Source: Flavihumibacter fluminis
GTDB taxonomy: Bacteria; Bacteroidota; Bacteroidia; Chitinophagales; Chitinophagaceae
Assembly: GCF_021491375.1 (NCBI RefSeq)
Contig: NZ_JAKEVY010000003.1
Location: 620,001 to 684,000 of the forward strand
Reading direction: 5' to 3'
Length of the DNA: 64,000 nucleotides
The position numbers and the translations under genes are program-made. Below are positions 15,215 to 24,276 of this stretch, piece by piece. Under the pieces are notes generated by a model. The model was not told where the DNA came from. It searched no databases and was given only the letters and a program-made list of their open reading frames with translations. Position 1 is the first letter of the stretch. The number at the start of each line of letters is the position of its first letter.

Positions 15215-17080
15215 TTACCTGTTAAGACTATTCAAAACCGATTTGTTGATTTTTACCGGATAGGTCTTTTTCAGTTCCTGAATCCAGTTTTCTTCCAGTT
15301 GTAATTGATAATCGTTAAGTACATACCCCCTGGCATTTTCAAAGTCGCGGGGCAGATTGGCTGGTAATTTTTCTATGCAATAAACAAACCCGAACTGTTC
15401 CGAATCTTCAATTTGCTGCGGATTGGAAAGCCCACCGACTGCCAGTTTCACAGCATCCAGGTGAAAGGGTAGCTGATCGTACTCATAACGACCAGTGTCT
15501 GCGAGCACAGTATTTTTAAAGCGGGGTAGAATGGTATTCCATTGCTGTGGCTGCGATTTAATCTGATCATACAGGGTGGTTGCGGTGGCCTGATCGGAAC
15601 AGGTAAATAGCACTCCCCGGAAGCTTTCCTTCCATTTGTAACGGGCTGAATGTTGTGTAAAATAAGTCTGCAACCCTTTTTCATCTGATGCGGCTTTATC
15701 CCAGATTTGCTGTTGCATCGCTTCAAATATCAGGGTGCCTTCACGAAACTCTTTTAATTGTGCGGCAAAGTCAGGGCGATACATCTCCAGGTTACGCAGG
15801 TATTCCTGCATGACCTGTTGCCTTATAAAATTCTCTCTTTGCATTTCCTCTGATGGCAGTTTTTGACCGGAAGAACCTAAGCCCGACTGGTCTTGCCGGT
15901 ATAACTGAAACTCACCTTCGGTCAGTATCCGCTTGCCGATAGATGCAATAGGACTGGATGCATTTCGCGTGCCCTTTACCGGTAGCATCTTTAAGCCCGT
16001 CAACTTTCTTGCTTTCAGGTAAGCAGCTTCATTCGCTTTCTGATAGCGATCCGATGCAAGCACCCTGTTTCTGATATCTTCCTTGAATTCTTCATTTGTG
16101 CTTTCAGGGAGTGCTTCCCGGGATAAGAGTTTTATGATATGAAAGCCCTGGCTGCTTCGATAGGGGGCACTGATCGCACCGGGTTTATCCAGCTTCGACA
16201 CAACCGCTTCGAATGCCGGGTCATAGGTTCCCGCCTGGAATGGTAACAGCTCTCCACCATTCTGATAACTTGCATTATCATTACTGAACTGATAGGCCAT
16301 TTGCGCAAAATCAGCACCGGCTTTTAGTAGCTGGTAGAGCGAATCCGCTTTTTTTCGAATAACCTCTTCTGCGTTTTCCGGGATTTCCAAAAATATCTGC
16401 GCAATACTGGTTTTTCCGGTGGAAGGCCTGCTGTTCTGTACGTAAAACAGGTGAAAGGCGGAAGCAGAACGATAAACCGGACTTACCTGATTTAATGAAG
16501 TAGTATAGGCAAGGTTTTCCAGCTCATAAGGGAGTGTAAACACACTAATCCAGCCAATCAATCCTTTATTTTGTTGCACGGAAGGATCTTCACTGAATTG
16601 AAGCGCCACTTTTTCGAATGGTTCCCCCCTGGTTAAAGCTGCTTTCGCTGCATTGATTTTAGCTGCCGCAGCAGTTGAATCATTGCCGGCCGCAACATAG
16701 ATATGTGAGATTAACCTTTCAGTGGCTGATCGTTTTAAAGCCTCATCAATCAATTCCTGTAAGGTGCTGTCGTCGGTCACGTACTGTCCGGCAACCTGGT
16801 TACGAAATCGTTCCCACTCCATCTGTATGGATGGTAGCGTATCCAATTGAGCCTGGTAGGCCCATTGAACTTTCAACCGGTACCGGATATAGAGTTCCAG
16901 GTATTCTTCCAATTCCAGGCGGCTCGCTTTTTTTTCTGGATTATTTTTCCTGAAAGCTTCCAGGAACTCCTGTTTGGAAACCTCGTTACCTCCAAAACTG
17001 AACAGCGTTTGTGCGTGCATGATAGCAGGCATCAGCAACAAAACAGTTGTTAGCAGCAAAAAACATTTTTTCCAACTCAT
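15215..17080 (-). CDS. Periplasmic peptidylprolyl isomerase with two parvulin domains (SurA/PpiD-like)
   Basis: A 621-residue exported chaperone/isomerase. The signal peptide (1-23, ending IMHAQ) is followed by an N-terminal helical region, then a first PpiC-type rotamase unit (about 125-225, with ISHIYVA, FEKVALQFSEDPS and KGLIGWISVFTLPYE). A second more canonical one follows (about 227-325, with AQIFLEI, FAQMAYQFSND, NGGELLPF and GFHIIKLL). A long C-terminal part may be a third degenerate domain. It should assist folding of outer membrane proteins in the periplasm. It shares a 4-bp ATGA overlap with the upstream TlpA-like gene, so the two envelope-folding proteins are translationally coupled. 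Confidence 0.9.
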   Translation of the reverse strand: MSWKKCFLLLTTVLLLMPAIMHAQTLFSFGGNEVSKQEFLEAFRKNNPEKKASRLELEEYLELYIRYRLKVQWAYQAQLDTLPSIQMEWERFRNQVAGQYVTDDSTLQELIDEALKRSATERLISHIYVAAGNDSTAAAAKINAAKAALTRGEPFEKVALQFSEDPSVQQNKGLIGWISVFTLPYELENLAYTTSLNQVSPVYRSASAFHLFYVQNSRPSTGKTSIAQIFLEIPENAEEVIRKKADSLYQLLKAGADFAQMAYQFSNDNASYQNGGELLPFQAGTYDPAFEAVVSKLDKPGAISAPYRSSQGFHIIKLLSREALPESTNEEFKEDIRNRVLASDRYQKANEAAYLKARKLTGLKMLPVKGTRNASSPIASIGKRILTEGEFQLYRQDQSGLGSSGQKLPSEEMQRENFIRQQVMQEYLRNLEMYRPDFAAQLKEFREGTLIFEAMQQQIWDKAASDEKGLQTYFTQHSARYKWKESFRGVLFTCSDQATATTLYDQIKSQPQQWNTILPRFKNTVLADTGRYEYDQLPFHLDAVKLAVGGLSNPQQIEDSEQFGFVYCIEKLPANLPRDFENARGYVLNDYQLQLEENWIQELKKTYPVKINKSVLNSLNR

Positions 17081-18534
17081 TTGGATGCTTGCTTTTGTTG
17101 TTTCATCGAGATGACCTCATCCATCTGCTGGTAGGTGAGCTTTTTGGCAATAATTCGTTTCTGATCATCCAGCAGGTATAAAACCGGGGTCTGATATACA
17201 TCGTACAACTGGCGGTAATTGGGCTTGCCTGCATCCTGTTCTTCTTTTCGCTGCTCAGGTGTCTGGTACACATGGATCCAGTCGTTCAGTTTGTGCTCTT
17301 TTATGAACTTAGTCCAGTTTTCTTTGCCCCCTTCTGTCATTACTCCATAGATTTTGATACCCTGGCTTTTCCATTTGGCCTGGTATATGGAATCGAGTTT
17401 GGGTACCAGCTCCTTGCAATGACCACAGGTAGGATCCCAGAAACAGATTACCGTATAACTTGCTTTTATTTCATATAGTGGTCTGAGTTTACCAGTGCTA
17501 TCCACCAGTGGAAGGTCCCAGGCCGGGTTGCCGATCAGGTTGGCCATTAGTGAATAGGCCCGGTCGGTCATGTGCTTGCGGTATTTCTCCGTAAACCAGT
17601 CCACCTCCGGTTTTTCATTGATGTATTTTTCAAACAGATGGACATATACCGCATCCTGGCCCATGAATTCCGGTTGAATATACTTCTGAACAAAATGGGT
17701 CAGCAGAAACCGATACATGTCTTTACTGCTCCGGGCATACAGCAGCATATAATCAATTTCCTTTTTGATGGAATCCGGCTCAGGAGATACCAGGTTACGG
17801 AAATAGCGCTCCAGTCGGCCTTCAAAAAATGGTGTTCGAACCAGGCGCTCATCGCTGAAGCTTATATTGTCCCAGTAATGATCTTTAAAATACTGGTAGG
17901 CCCATGCCGTATCGTAAACTCCTTTCGGGTGCTGGGCTGCCGGGGGGATAACCGGTTCCTGGAGCGCCGCAAACAAAGCGCTTAAAAAACTCTCGGGCGA
18001 CTTATTGATATAATTTGACCGATACTGTTGAATTGCCGTATTCAATTGTCCGATCTGTTGTTGTAACGCAAGAGAGTCCTTCTTGTTAGGAGCCGCAGCC
18101 AGCTGTTTTTGCAGAGCGAAGATTTCCTTTCCCCGGGTTTGGATAAAACCGGTATAAGCCAGGAACTCATTGTTGTCACTGCTTCCGGTAAATTTTATAT
18201 CGTGCAATCGGGCAGTATCTGCCTGTACGGAAAACTTTTGTTCTTTGTCCACCAGCAGTTCAAAAAGAAATTCTTTTTTGGGAGATACCATGATGTATAT
18301 ACCACCAGGCAGCGGTTTGTTCCCTTTAAATACAGCGGTACCATTGGCCTGCACCTGGGCAGAATCCGCCAGGGCCTTGGTTTTACCATAATGATAGGCA
18401 AGGTAGAGGTATTGGTTCTGGTAGGCATTCAGGCTTACCCTGATTTCATAACCGGTAGAATTGCCTGATTGAGCAAGAACTTGTCCGCAAATTCCCAGAC
18501 AGATGCACAGGATCCAGTTTTTCATTGGTTTCAT
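17077..18534 (-). CDS. TlpA-like thioredoxin-fold protein with DUF4369/DUF5106-type N-terminus
   Basis: A 485-residue periplasmic redox protein. The signal peptide (1-21, ICGQVLAQ) is followed by a beta-rich DUF4369-like domain (about 28-120), a long helical linker (DUF5106-like, about 130-340) and a C-terminal thioredoxin fold. The fold has the active site WDPTCGHCKEL and the cis-proline YQTPVLYLLD. Such proteins reduce or shuffle disulfides in the Bacteroidota envelope. It is first in a two-gene operon with the double-parvulin isomerase, which fits a joint role in envelope protein folding. It is divergent from rlmD with a 53-bp gap that contains the rlmD promoter and a palindrome. Confidence 0.87.
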   Translation of the reverse strand: MKPMKNWILCICLGICGQVLAQSGNSTGYEIRVSLNAYQNQYLYLAYHYGKTKALADSAQVQANGTAVFKGNKPLPGGIYIMVSPKKEFLFELLVDKEQKFSVQADTARLHDIKFTGSSDNNEFLAYTGFIQTRGKEIFALQKQLAAAPNKKDSLALQQQIGQLNTAIQQYRSNYINKSPESFLSALFAALQEPVIPPAAQHPKGVYDTAWAYQYFKDHYWDNISFSDERLVRTPFFEGRLERYFRNLVSPEPDSIKKEIDYMLLYARSSKDMYRFLLTHFVQKYIQPEFMGQDAVYVHLFEKYINEKPEVDWFTEKYRKHMTDRAYSLMANLIGNPAWDLPLVDSTGKLRPLYEIKASYTVICFWDPTCGHCKELVPKLDSIYQAKWKSQGIKIYGVMTEGGKENWTKFIKEHKLNDWIHVYQTPEQRKEEQDAGKPNYRQLYDVYQTPVLYLLDDQKRIIAKKLTYQQMDEVISMKQQKQASK

Positions 18535-18553
18535 TAACTGCTAATTTCACGAA

Positions 18554-18583
18554 TTGGCCACAATAATATTGTGTTTACTTTTG
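18554..18583 (+). promoter_or_regulatory. Bacteroidetes-type promoter of rlmD, possibly leaderless
   Basis: TTG (18554-18556), exactly 19 nt, then TACTTTTG (18576-18583) fits TTG-N19-TAnnTTTG perfectly. The rlmD ATG begins at 18588, only 4 nt after the -7 box. Transcription would then start at or next to the start codon, giving a leaderless mRNA unless translation starts elsewhere. Confidence 0.7.
18559..18573. promoter_or_regulatory. Perfect 15-bp palindrome inside the rlmD promoter spacer
   Basis: CACAATAATATTGTG: two 7-bp arms around one central base, lying wholly within the 19-nt spacer between the -33 and -7 boxes. The position is ideal for a dimeric repressor. It lies between two divergent genes and could serve either. 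Confidence 0.5.
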
Positions 18584-18587
18584 CCGC

Positions 18588-19991
18588 ATGCGTAAAAAGA
18601 ACCTGCGACTGGAAAAATTAACAGTTGAAGACTATGCAGCCGGAGGTAAATCATTGAGCCGGGTGGAGGGAAAAGTGGTTTTTATTGAGGGGGCGGTGCC
18701 CGGTGACGTGGTGGATGTACGCCTGAGTAAAAACAAGAAAGACTGGGCTGAAGGTCGTGCTGAACATTTTCACAGCTTCTCTGCCGACCGGGTAGAGCCA
18801 TTCTGTGAGCATTTTGGGATTTGTGGTGGATGTAAGTGGCAAATGTTGCCATATGAAAAGCAACTGCTATATAAGCAACAGGAAGTGGAACAGCAGTTAC
18901 GGAGAATTGGAAAGGTAGTGATACCTGAAATTTCACCGATTCTGGGCTGTGATCAAACCCGGTATTACCGGAATAAACTGGAGTTTACTGCCAGCAACCG
19001 GCGCTATTTAAGTGCGGAGGAAATTCGCACCCGGGAAGAGATCCTGCCGGAAAATGCCCTGGGTTTTCATGTTCCAAGGCTTTTTGATAAGGTGATTGAT
19101 ATCAAAACCTGCCACCTGATGGCGGAACCCACGAATGCCATTAAGAATTGCATTCGCGACTATGCTGCTGCGCACCAGCTTGATTATTACGATATCCGGG
19201 AACATAAAGGGTTTCTGCGTACCCTCCTGATAAGAGTGCTTACGACCGGGGAAGTAATGGTAAATTTAGTATTCGGCCGGGAGGACAAAAAAAAGCGCGA
19301 AGCCCTGCTGAACCACCTGTTACAGCAGGTTCCGGGAATTACTACCCTGTTGTATACTATTAATACCAAATTCAACGATAGCTTACACGACCAGGAGCCA
19401 ATTGTGTACGAAGGCAAGGGGTATGCGATGGAGCAACTGGAGGATTTTCAGTTTAAAATTAGTCCGAGGTCTTTTTTCCAGACCAATACCCGGCAGGGGG
19501 AACGCCTCTACCAGGTAACCCGGGATTTCGCCGAACTATCCGGGAAAGAAACTGTTTATGACCTGTATTGCGGTACCGGCAGTATCGGCATTTTTGTGAG
19601 CCGGAATGCCGCCAAAGTGATTGGTGTTGAGGTAATTGAGGATGCCATCGCGGATGCAAAAGAAAATGCCGCTCTCAATCAAATCCGCCATGCTGCCTTT
19701 TTTGCCGGTGATGTGGTGGATATTTGCAACGATGCTTTTTTTCAGGCACACGGTCAACCGGATGTGATCATCACGGATCCTCCCAGGGCAGGCATGCATG
19801 AAAAACTGGTACAGAAAATCCTGGAAATGGGAGCTCCAACAGTAGTATATGTGAGCTGTAATCCCGCCACCCAGGCACGTGATCTGAGTTTGCTAGATGA
19901 AGGATATATCGTAACAAAAGTGCAACCGGTGGATATGTTTCCGCATACCCATCACATTGAAAACGTAGTTCAGTTAAAAAGGAGAAACTAG
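18588..19991 (+). CDS. rlmD: 23S rRNA (uracil-C5)-methyltransferase RlmD/RumA family
   Basis: An SAM-dependent RNA m5U methyltransferase of 467 residues; in E. coli RlmD modifies U1939 of 23S rRNA. The N-terminal TRAM domain (about 3-60) is followed by the 4Fe-4S cysteines in CEHFGICGGCKW plus a later Cys, then the Rossmann core with FFQTNTRQGERLY, DLYCGTGSIG and DPPRAGMH. The catalytic VSCNPATQARDL lies near the C-terminus. All key residues are present. Bacteroidota enzymes of this group may also target other rRNA uridines (RlmCD-like), so the exact site is inferred. The first rhomboid gene begins 1 bp after its stop codon, so the transcript probably continues. Confidence 0.93.
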   Translation: MRKKNLRLEKLTVEDYAAGGKSLSRVEGKVVFIEGAVPGDVVDVRLSKNKKDWAEGRAEHFHSFSADRVEPFCEHFGICGGCKWQMLPYEKQLLYKQQEVEQQLRRIGKVVIPEISPILGCDQTRYYRNKLEFTASNRRYLSAEEIRTREEILPENALGFHVPRLFDKVIDIKTCHLMAEPTNAIKNCIRDYAAAHQLDYYDIREHKGFLRTLLIRVLTTGEVMVNLVFGREDKKKREALLNHLLQQVPGITTLLYTINTKFNDSLHDQEPIVYEGKGYAMEQLEDFQFKISPRSFFQTNTRQGERLYQVTRDFAELSGKETVYDLYCGTGSIGIFVSRNAAKVIGVEVIEDAIADAKENAALNQIRHAAFFAGDVVDICNDAFFQAHGQPDVIITDPPRAGMHEKLVQKILEMGAPTVVYVSCNPATQARDLSLLDEGYIVTKVQPVDMFPHTHHIENVVQLKRRN

Positions 19992-19992
19992 T

Positions 19993-20589
19993 ATGAGGCA
20001 ATTATCACCCATCGTCAAGAATATCATCATAGCAAATGTACTGGTCTTTTTTGCCCAGTTTTTGTTTCAGGATAAGGGATTTCTGATTGAGCGTTACGGG
20101 GCCCTCTTCCCGTTAGGCTCGCCCTTTTTCAGGATCTGGCAGCTGGTAACCTATATGTTTCTGCATGGCGGATTGATGCATATCTTTTTCAACATGTTTT
20201 CACTGTTTATTTTCGGGCCGATCCTGGAAAATTTGTGGGGAGCGAAACGATTTTTTAATTTTTATATCATCTGTGGAATTGCTGCCGGCGTAGCGCAACT
20301 TTTTATTGATCCGAATTTTGATTTGGCTGTTGGTGCATCGGGTGCGATCATGGGAATTATGGCTGCATTCGCTTACCTGTTTCCCAATACAGAACTGATG
20401 CTTATGTTTATACCGGTTCCGATCAAGGCAAAATACCTGATTCCCGGGTTTATGGCATTGGACCTGTTTGGCGCATTTGCGCGGGTGGATGGTGATAATG
20501 TTGCACATTGGGCCCACCTGGGCGGGGCGCTGGCTGGTTTCATACTGGTGTTGATCTGGAACAAAACAAATCGTAATACGTTTTATTAA
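19993..20589 (+). CDS. Rhomboid family intramembrane serine protease
   Basis: A 198-residue inner membrane protease of the six-span rhomboid core. HGGLMHIFFNMFSL (span 2 motif), the nucleophile motif GASG (Ser116) and the catalytic histidine His175 in AHLGG are intact, so it should be active on transmembrane substrates. It starts right after rlmD and is followed 13 bp later by a second rhomboid that lacks these residues, so the two are very probably made from one mRNA. Substrates are unknown. A partnership between the active and the inactive copy is possible but not shown. Confidence 0.93.
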   Translation: MRQLSPIVKNIIIANVLVFFAQFLFQDKGFLIERYGALFPLGSPFFRIWQLVTYMFLHGGLMHIFFNMFSLFIFGPILENLWGAKRFFNFYIICGIAAGVAQLFIDPNFDLAVGASGAIMGIMAAFAYLFPNTELMLMFIPVPIKAKYLIPGFMALDLFGAFARVDGDNVAHWAHLGGALAGFILVLIWNKTNRNTFY

Positions 20590-20602
20590 GAGGGGGTAAC
20601 CT

Positions 20603-21532
20603 ATGAATTTGCAGGAACAAAGAAGCGGCAGAAGAATTCTGCTGGGAGCAGATGGAAATGCACTGGTGAACCTGGTGGTGGTAAACGCAGTACTTTTTGT
20701 GCTGCTCAAATTTATTTATGTCATCTACCAGTTGAGCGGGATGAATATGAATTCTTTTGAACCAACCGTACTGGATTGGTTCAGGATGCCTGCTGCTGTT
20801 GAAAAACTGGCCACACGTCCCTGGACCCTGCTGACCTTCATGTTTACACATACGGATGTTTTCCATATACTGGCTAATATGCTCTGGTTATGGATGTTTG
20901 GCTACATTCTTCAGGATATGACCGGCAACCGGAAACTGGTTCCGGTATATCTGCTGGGTGGCTGGGTTGGAGGAATTGTTTTTGTAATCTCCCATTACCT
21001 TGTTCCACATCCCGCAGGACAAATGGCAGGAATCACATTAATGGGGGCCAATGCATCCATTCTCGCCGTTGCGGTTGCCACTACTTCAGTAGCTCCGGAT
21101 TACCGGATCTTTCCCATGATTAACGGAGGTATTCCGCTTTGGATAATCACTGCAGTTTATATCATTGTAAACTTTGCAGGCATGCCCGTTTCCCGGCCAG
21201 AGATTTACCTGGCACAGATTGCAGGTGGGGCAACAGGTTTTATGTTTATCTACCAGATGCGGCGGGGCCGGGACTGGAGTTCCTGGATCAACCAGTTTTT
21301 CGATTGGTTTGAAAATCTCTTTAATCCGGAAAAACCTTCCCGCAAAACAAAAAAGAAAAAGGATAATTTCTTCTATAAAGTAAGCGGTCAGGCACCCTTT
21401 AAAAAATATCCTCATATCACACAACAAAGGATAGACCAGATACTGGATAAGATCAACCAGGAGGGCTATCATATGTTAACCGACGAAGAAAAAGATATTC
21501 TGAAAAGGGCGGCAAACGAAGAGGAATTGTAA
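20603..21532 (+). CDS. Rhomboid pseudoprotease with cytoplasmic tail
   Basis: A 309-residue membrane protein with the rhomboid fold: FTHTDVFHILANMLWLWMFG as span 2 and LLGGWVGGIVFVISH as span 3. The catalytic positions are changed. The nucleophile motif, GASA/GASG in active Bacteroidota rhomboids, reads GANA here (Asn150), and the histidine of AH-x-GG reads AQIAGG (Gln205). It cannot use the Ser-His dyad and resembles eukaryotic iRhoms in that respect. After the last span a soluble tail (about 225-309) is Lys-rich and ends in a conserved-looking helix pair (HITQQRIDQILDKINQEGY), as in many Bacteroidota rhomboids. Possible roles are substrate binding for the upstream active rhomboid or quality control; both are inference. 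Confidence 0.88.
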   Translation: MNLQEQRSGRRILLGADGNALVNLVVVNAVLFVLLKFIYVIYQLSGMNMNSFEPTVLDWFRMPAAVEKLATRPWTLLTFMFTHTDVFHILANMLWLWMFGYILQDMTGNRKLVPVYLLGGWVGGIVFVISHYLVPHPAGQMAGITLMGANASILAVAVATTSVAPDYRIFPMINGGIPLWIITAVYIIVNFAGMPVSRPEIYLAQIAGGATGFMFIYQMRRGRDWSSWINQFFDWFENLFNPEKPSRKTKKKKDNFFYKVSGQAPFKKYPHITQQRIDQILDKINQEGYHMLTDEEKDILKRAANEEEL

Positions 21533-21540
21533 TTTCGGAA

Positions 21541-22695
21541 ATGCCACTCCCATTGCGCAGAATTTCGAAAAAGCTGTTGGTAGCGCTGACTTTTGTAATA
21601 TGCCTGCTTTATGGACTGGCCTGTGTCTCCTCATTTCTGCCTCCTTCGAAATACTGGTATATCGCACTGCTTGGGGTTGGCTATGCCTTCCTGCTGATCG
21701 TTTTACTTGGTATCCTGATTTTCTGGATTGTTGTTCGGAGCAAATGGTTTATCCTGCCCTTCCTTGTGCTGGTGGTTAGCTGGAAATCCATCAATGCTTT
21801 TTTTGCGTTTCACCTGATGGCGCCTTCAGTTATAACGAAACAGGAGGGCACCGTCCGGATTATGCAATGGAATGTGGAACGATTTGGTCAGATGAGACCC
21901 GGCACCAAACGCAACCGCACCCTTCGCAAACAGATTTTTGCCTATATCCGTATCCAGGATCCGGATATCCTCTGTATGCAGGAGTTTTTTGAGTCAAATG
22001 ATCCTGAACGCTTCGCTGAAAACATCCCTTTTTTTCGCGATAGCCTGGGTTTCCGGTATTTCTATTACGCGATGGATCATCGCCGGCCGGATACTGCCTA
22101 TGAACATGGAGTTGCGATCTTTTCCAAATTTCCCATTAAAAAGACCTTCCGGGGAAAGTTTGATGGGCCTAAAGAAAAGAAAGCGAATGAAAGTTATATC
22201 TATGCAGATTTGAATATACATGGCCAGATGGTCCGTGTAATGACCACTCACCTGCAATCCCTTCTCTTTACAGGCACAGAATTTCAAAGCCTGGAAGACA
22301 TCAAAAAAGGTGATGACAGTACCCTCGTTAAATCAGTAGGTATATTCAGGAAATTCAGGCAGGCGTACGGTTTTAGACAGGATCAGGCAAATAAAGTGCG
22401 GAAGGAACTGGATAAGAGCCCCTATCCGGCTATTATTACGGGCGACTTTAACGACCTTCCACATTCCTATGTATACAATCGGGTAAAGGGAGATTATCAG
22501 GATGCATTTACTAAAAAAGGGTTTGGGGTAGGACGAACCTATTCTTCTATTTCTCCAACCCTCCGCATAGATTATACCCTGCTTGATCCGGCATTTGAAA
22601 TTGTCCAGTGCCGCAATCCGCATCCCCAGCTTTCGGATCATTTTCCGCTGATTACGGATTTTCGTCTCCCGGATTCCACCCGGTTATCAAAGTGA
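21541..22695 (+). CDS. Membrane-anchored endonuclease/exonuclease/phosphatase (EEP) family protein
   Basis: A 384-residue protein with three N-terminal membrane spans (about 12-30, 38-66, 72-90) and an EEP domain from about 98. Its signatures are MQWNVERFG, PDILCMQEFFES (metal-binding Glu), TTHLQSL, ITGDFNDLPHSYVY (Asp/Asn) and the terminal SDHFPL (catalytic Asp-His). The catalytic domain probably faces the periplasm. Substrates in this superfamily range from DNA to phospholipids and nucleotides, so the target is open. It starts 8 bp after the pseudo-rhomboid, making a likely operon rlmD-rhomboid-rhomboid-EEP. Confidence 0.9.
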   Translation: MPLPLRRISKKLLVALTFVICLLYGLACVSSFLPPSKYWYIALLGVGYAFLLIVLLGILIFWIVVRSKWFILPFLVLVVSWKSINAFFAFHLMAPSVITKQEGTVRIMQWNVERFGQMRPGTKRNRTLRKQIFAYIRIQDPDILCMQEFFESNDPERFAENIPFFRDSLGFRYFYYAMDHRRPDTAYEHGVAIFSKFPIKKTFRGKFDGPKEKKANESYIYADLNIHGQMVRVMTTHLQSLLFTGTEFQSLEDIKKGDDSTLVKSVGIFRKFRQAYGFRQDQANKVRKELDKSPYPAIITGDFNDLPHSYVYNRVKGDYQDAFTKKGFGVGRTYSSISPTLRIDYTLLDPAFEIVQCRNPHPQLSDHFPLITDFRLPDSTRLSK

Positions 22696-22769
22696 AATAA
22701 TTCCCAATATATAATCTTTTACCCCCTAAGAGCGTTATCCCTTTATTTTTGCAAGCAATCCATAAGATC

Positions 22770-24266
22770 ATGGCTGAATTGAAAGTTTACAACTCCTACA
22801 CAAGACAGAAAGAAGTATTTGAACCCATTGTACCGGGTTATGTCGGGATGTATGTCTGCGGTCCAACCGTAAGCGGTGAAAGTCATCTGGGCCATGCACG
22901 ACCCTATATCACATTTGATGTATTGAACCGTTACCTGGTTCACCTGGGCTATAAAGTACGCTATGTAAGGAATATTACAGATGCCGGCCATTTTGAAGAA
23001 GAAGGCCGGGAAGCCGAGGATAAGATCTCTACCAAGGCCCAGATCGAGAAACTGGAACCGATGGAACTGGTGACCAAGTACACCAATCTCTTCCACTGGG
23101 CGATGAAACAGTTCAATACCCTGGATCCATCCATAGAACCAACTGCAACCGGGCATATCGTTGAGCAGATTGAAATGATTAAAAAGATTATGGCGGAAGG
23201 TTATGCCTATGAGCGGAATGGCTCCGTTTATTTTGATGTAAAAAAATATGCCGAGCATTATCCCTATGGCAAGCTAAGCGGGCGGGTAATGGAAGATCTC
23301 CTGGAAACCACCCGTGAACTGGAAGGCCAGGATGAAAAACAAAACAAACAGGATTTCGCTCTTTGGAAGGCTGCTCCGCCTGAGCATATCATGCGTTGGG
23401 CCAGTCCCTGGGGGGAAGGATTCCCTGGCTGGCATATCGAGTGCTCTGCCATGGCTACCAAATACCTGGGCAAAGAGTTTGATATCCATGGAGGTGGTAT
23501 GGATTTGCAATTCCCGCATCATGAGAGTGAAATCGCTCAAAGTACGATCTGCAACAAACACGTTCCAGCCCGTTACTGGATGCACAATAACATGATCACC
23601 ATTAATGGCCGGAAAATGGGGAAGAGCTATAACAACGTGATCAAACTAACCGAGCTTTTCAGCGGTACACATCCCCTGCTGGAACAGGCTTATCACCCGA
23701 TGACGGTTCGTTTCTTTATCCTGCAGACCCATTACAGAAGTACACTTGATTTCGGAAATGAAGCCCTGCAGGCAGCTCAGAAAGGAATGCGCCGCTTATG
23801 GGATGCCTACCAGGTATTAAGTGGCTTTACTGCCGGAGGCTCTTCAGCAGCAGATGCGGAACTGGATGCAAAAGCCAATAAACTGGTGGATGAATTTGAT
23901 GAATTCATGAACGATGATATCAACACTGCCAAGGTGCTGGCCAATATGTTTGAACTGGTACCTGTGATCAATGGCATGAAAGATAAACATATCCCGGCTG
24001 ATGCACTCTCTAAAGCCACTGTCGAAAAAATGCAAAAGGCTTTTAAAGTGTACCTGGAAGATATTTTCGGATTGCAGGATGAACAGGCTGCAGCCGGACA
24101 GGATGGCAAACTGGATGGTGTGTTACAATTGCTGATCGATATCCGGAGAGAGGCCAAATCGAAAAAAGATTTCGCTACTTCTGATAAAATCCGAAACCAG
24201 TTACAGGAATTAGGTATATTACTGAAGGATGAGAAGGACGGTGGAGTAAGCATCAGTTATGCCTAA
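22770..24266 (+). CDS. cysS: Cysteinyl-tRNA synthetase
   Basis: Class I aminoacyl-tRNA synthetase that charges tRNA-Cys. The chosen ATG at 22770 (MAELKVYNSY) gives 498 residues; the frame opens at 22749, but the family begins just before the L-x-VYN strand. HIGH-like motif: GESHLGHARPY. Zinc-binding residues occur in CGPT, in WHIECSAM and in the HHESEIAQS region (HGGGMDLQFPHHE). The class I KMSKS-like loop reads KMGKSYNN. A TATTTTTG -7 box lies 18 nt before the ATG (22744-22751), without a convincing -33 partner. The Dabb gene follows by 10 bp. Confidence 0.97.
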   Translation: MAELKVYNSYTRQKEVFEPIVPGYVGMYVCGPTVSGESHLGHARPYITFDVLNRYLVHLGYKVRYVRNITDAGHFEEEGREAEDKISTKAQIEKLEPMELVTKYTNLFHWAMKQFNTLDPSIEPTATGHIVEQIEMIKKIMAEGYAYERNGSVYFDVKKYAEHYPYGKLSGRVMEDLLETTRELEGQDEKQNKQDFALWKAAPPEHIMRWASPWGEGFPGWHIECSAMATKYLGKEFDIHGGGMDLQFPHHESEIAQSTICNKHVPARYWMHNNMITINGRKMGKSYNNVIKLTELFSGTHPLLEQAYHPMTVRFFILQTHYRSTLDFGNEALQAAQKGMRRLWDAYQVLSGFTAGGSSAADAELDAKANKLVDEFDEFMNDDINTAKVLANMFELVPVINGMKDKHIPADALSKATVEKMQKAFKVYLEDIFGLQDEQAAAGQDGKLDGVLQLLIDIRREAKSKKDFATSDKIRNQLQELGILLKDEKDGGVSISYA

Positions 24267-24276
24267 TTAACCCGAT

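Noticed and set aside
20603-21532. Ser152 of the second rhomboid (GANAS) as a displaced nucleophile
   Set aside because: In the active fold the Ser is at the second position after Gly (GxS); Ser152 is two residues further and the histidine is also missing.
22743-23258. 171-residue frame antisense to cysS
   Set aside because: It lies inside the certain cysS coding region on the opposite strand and shows no family features.
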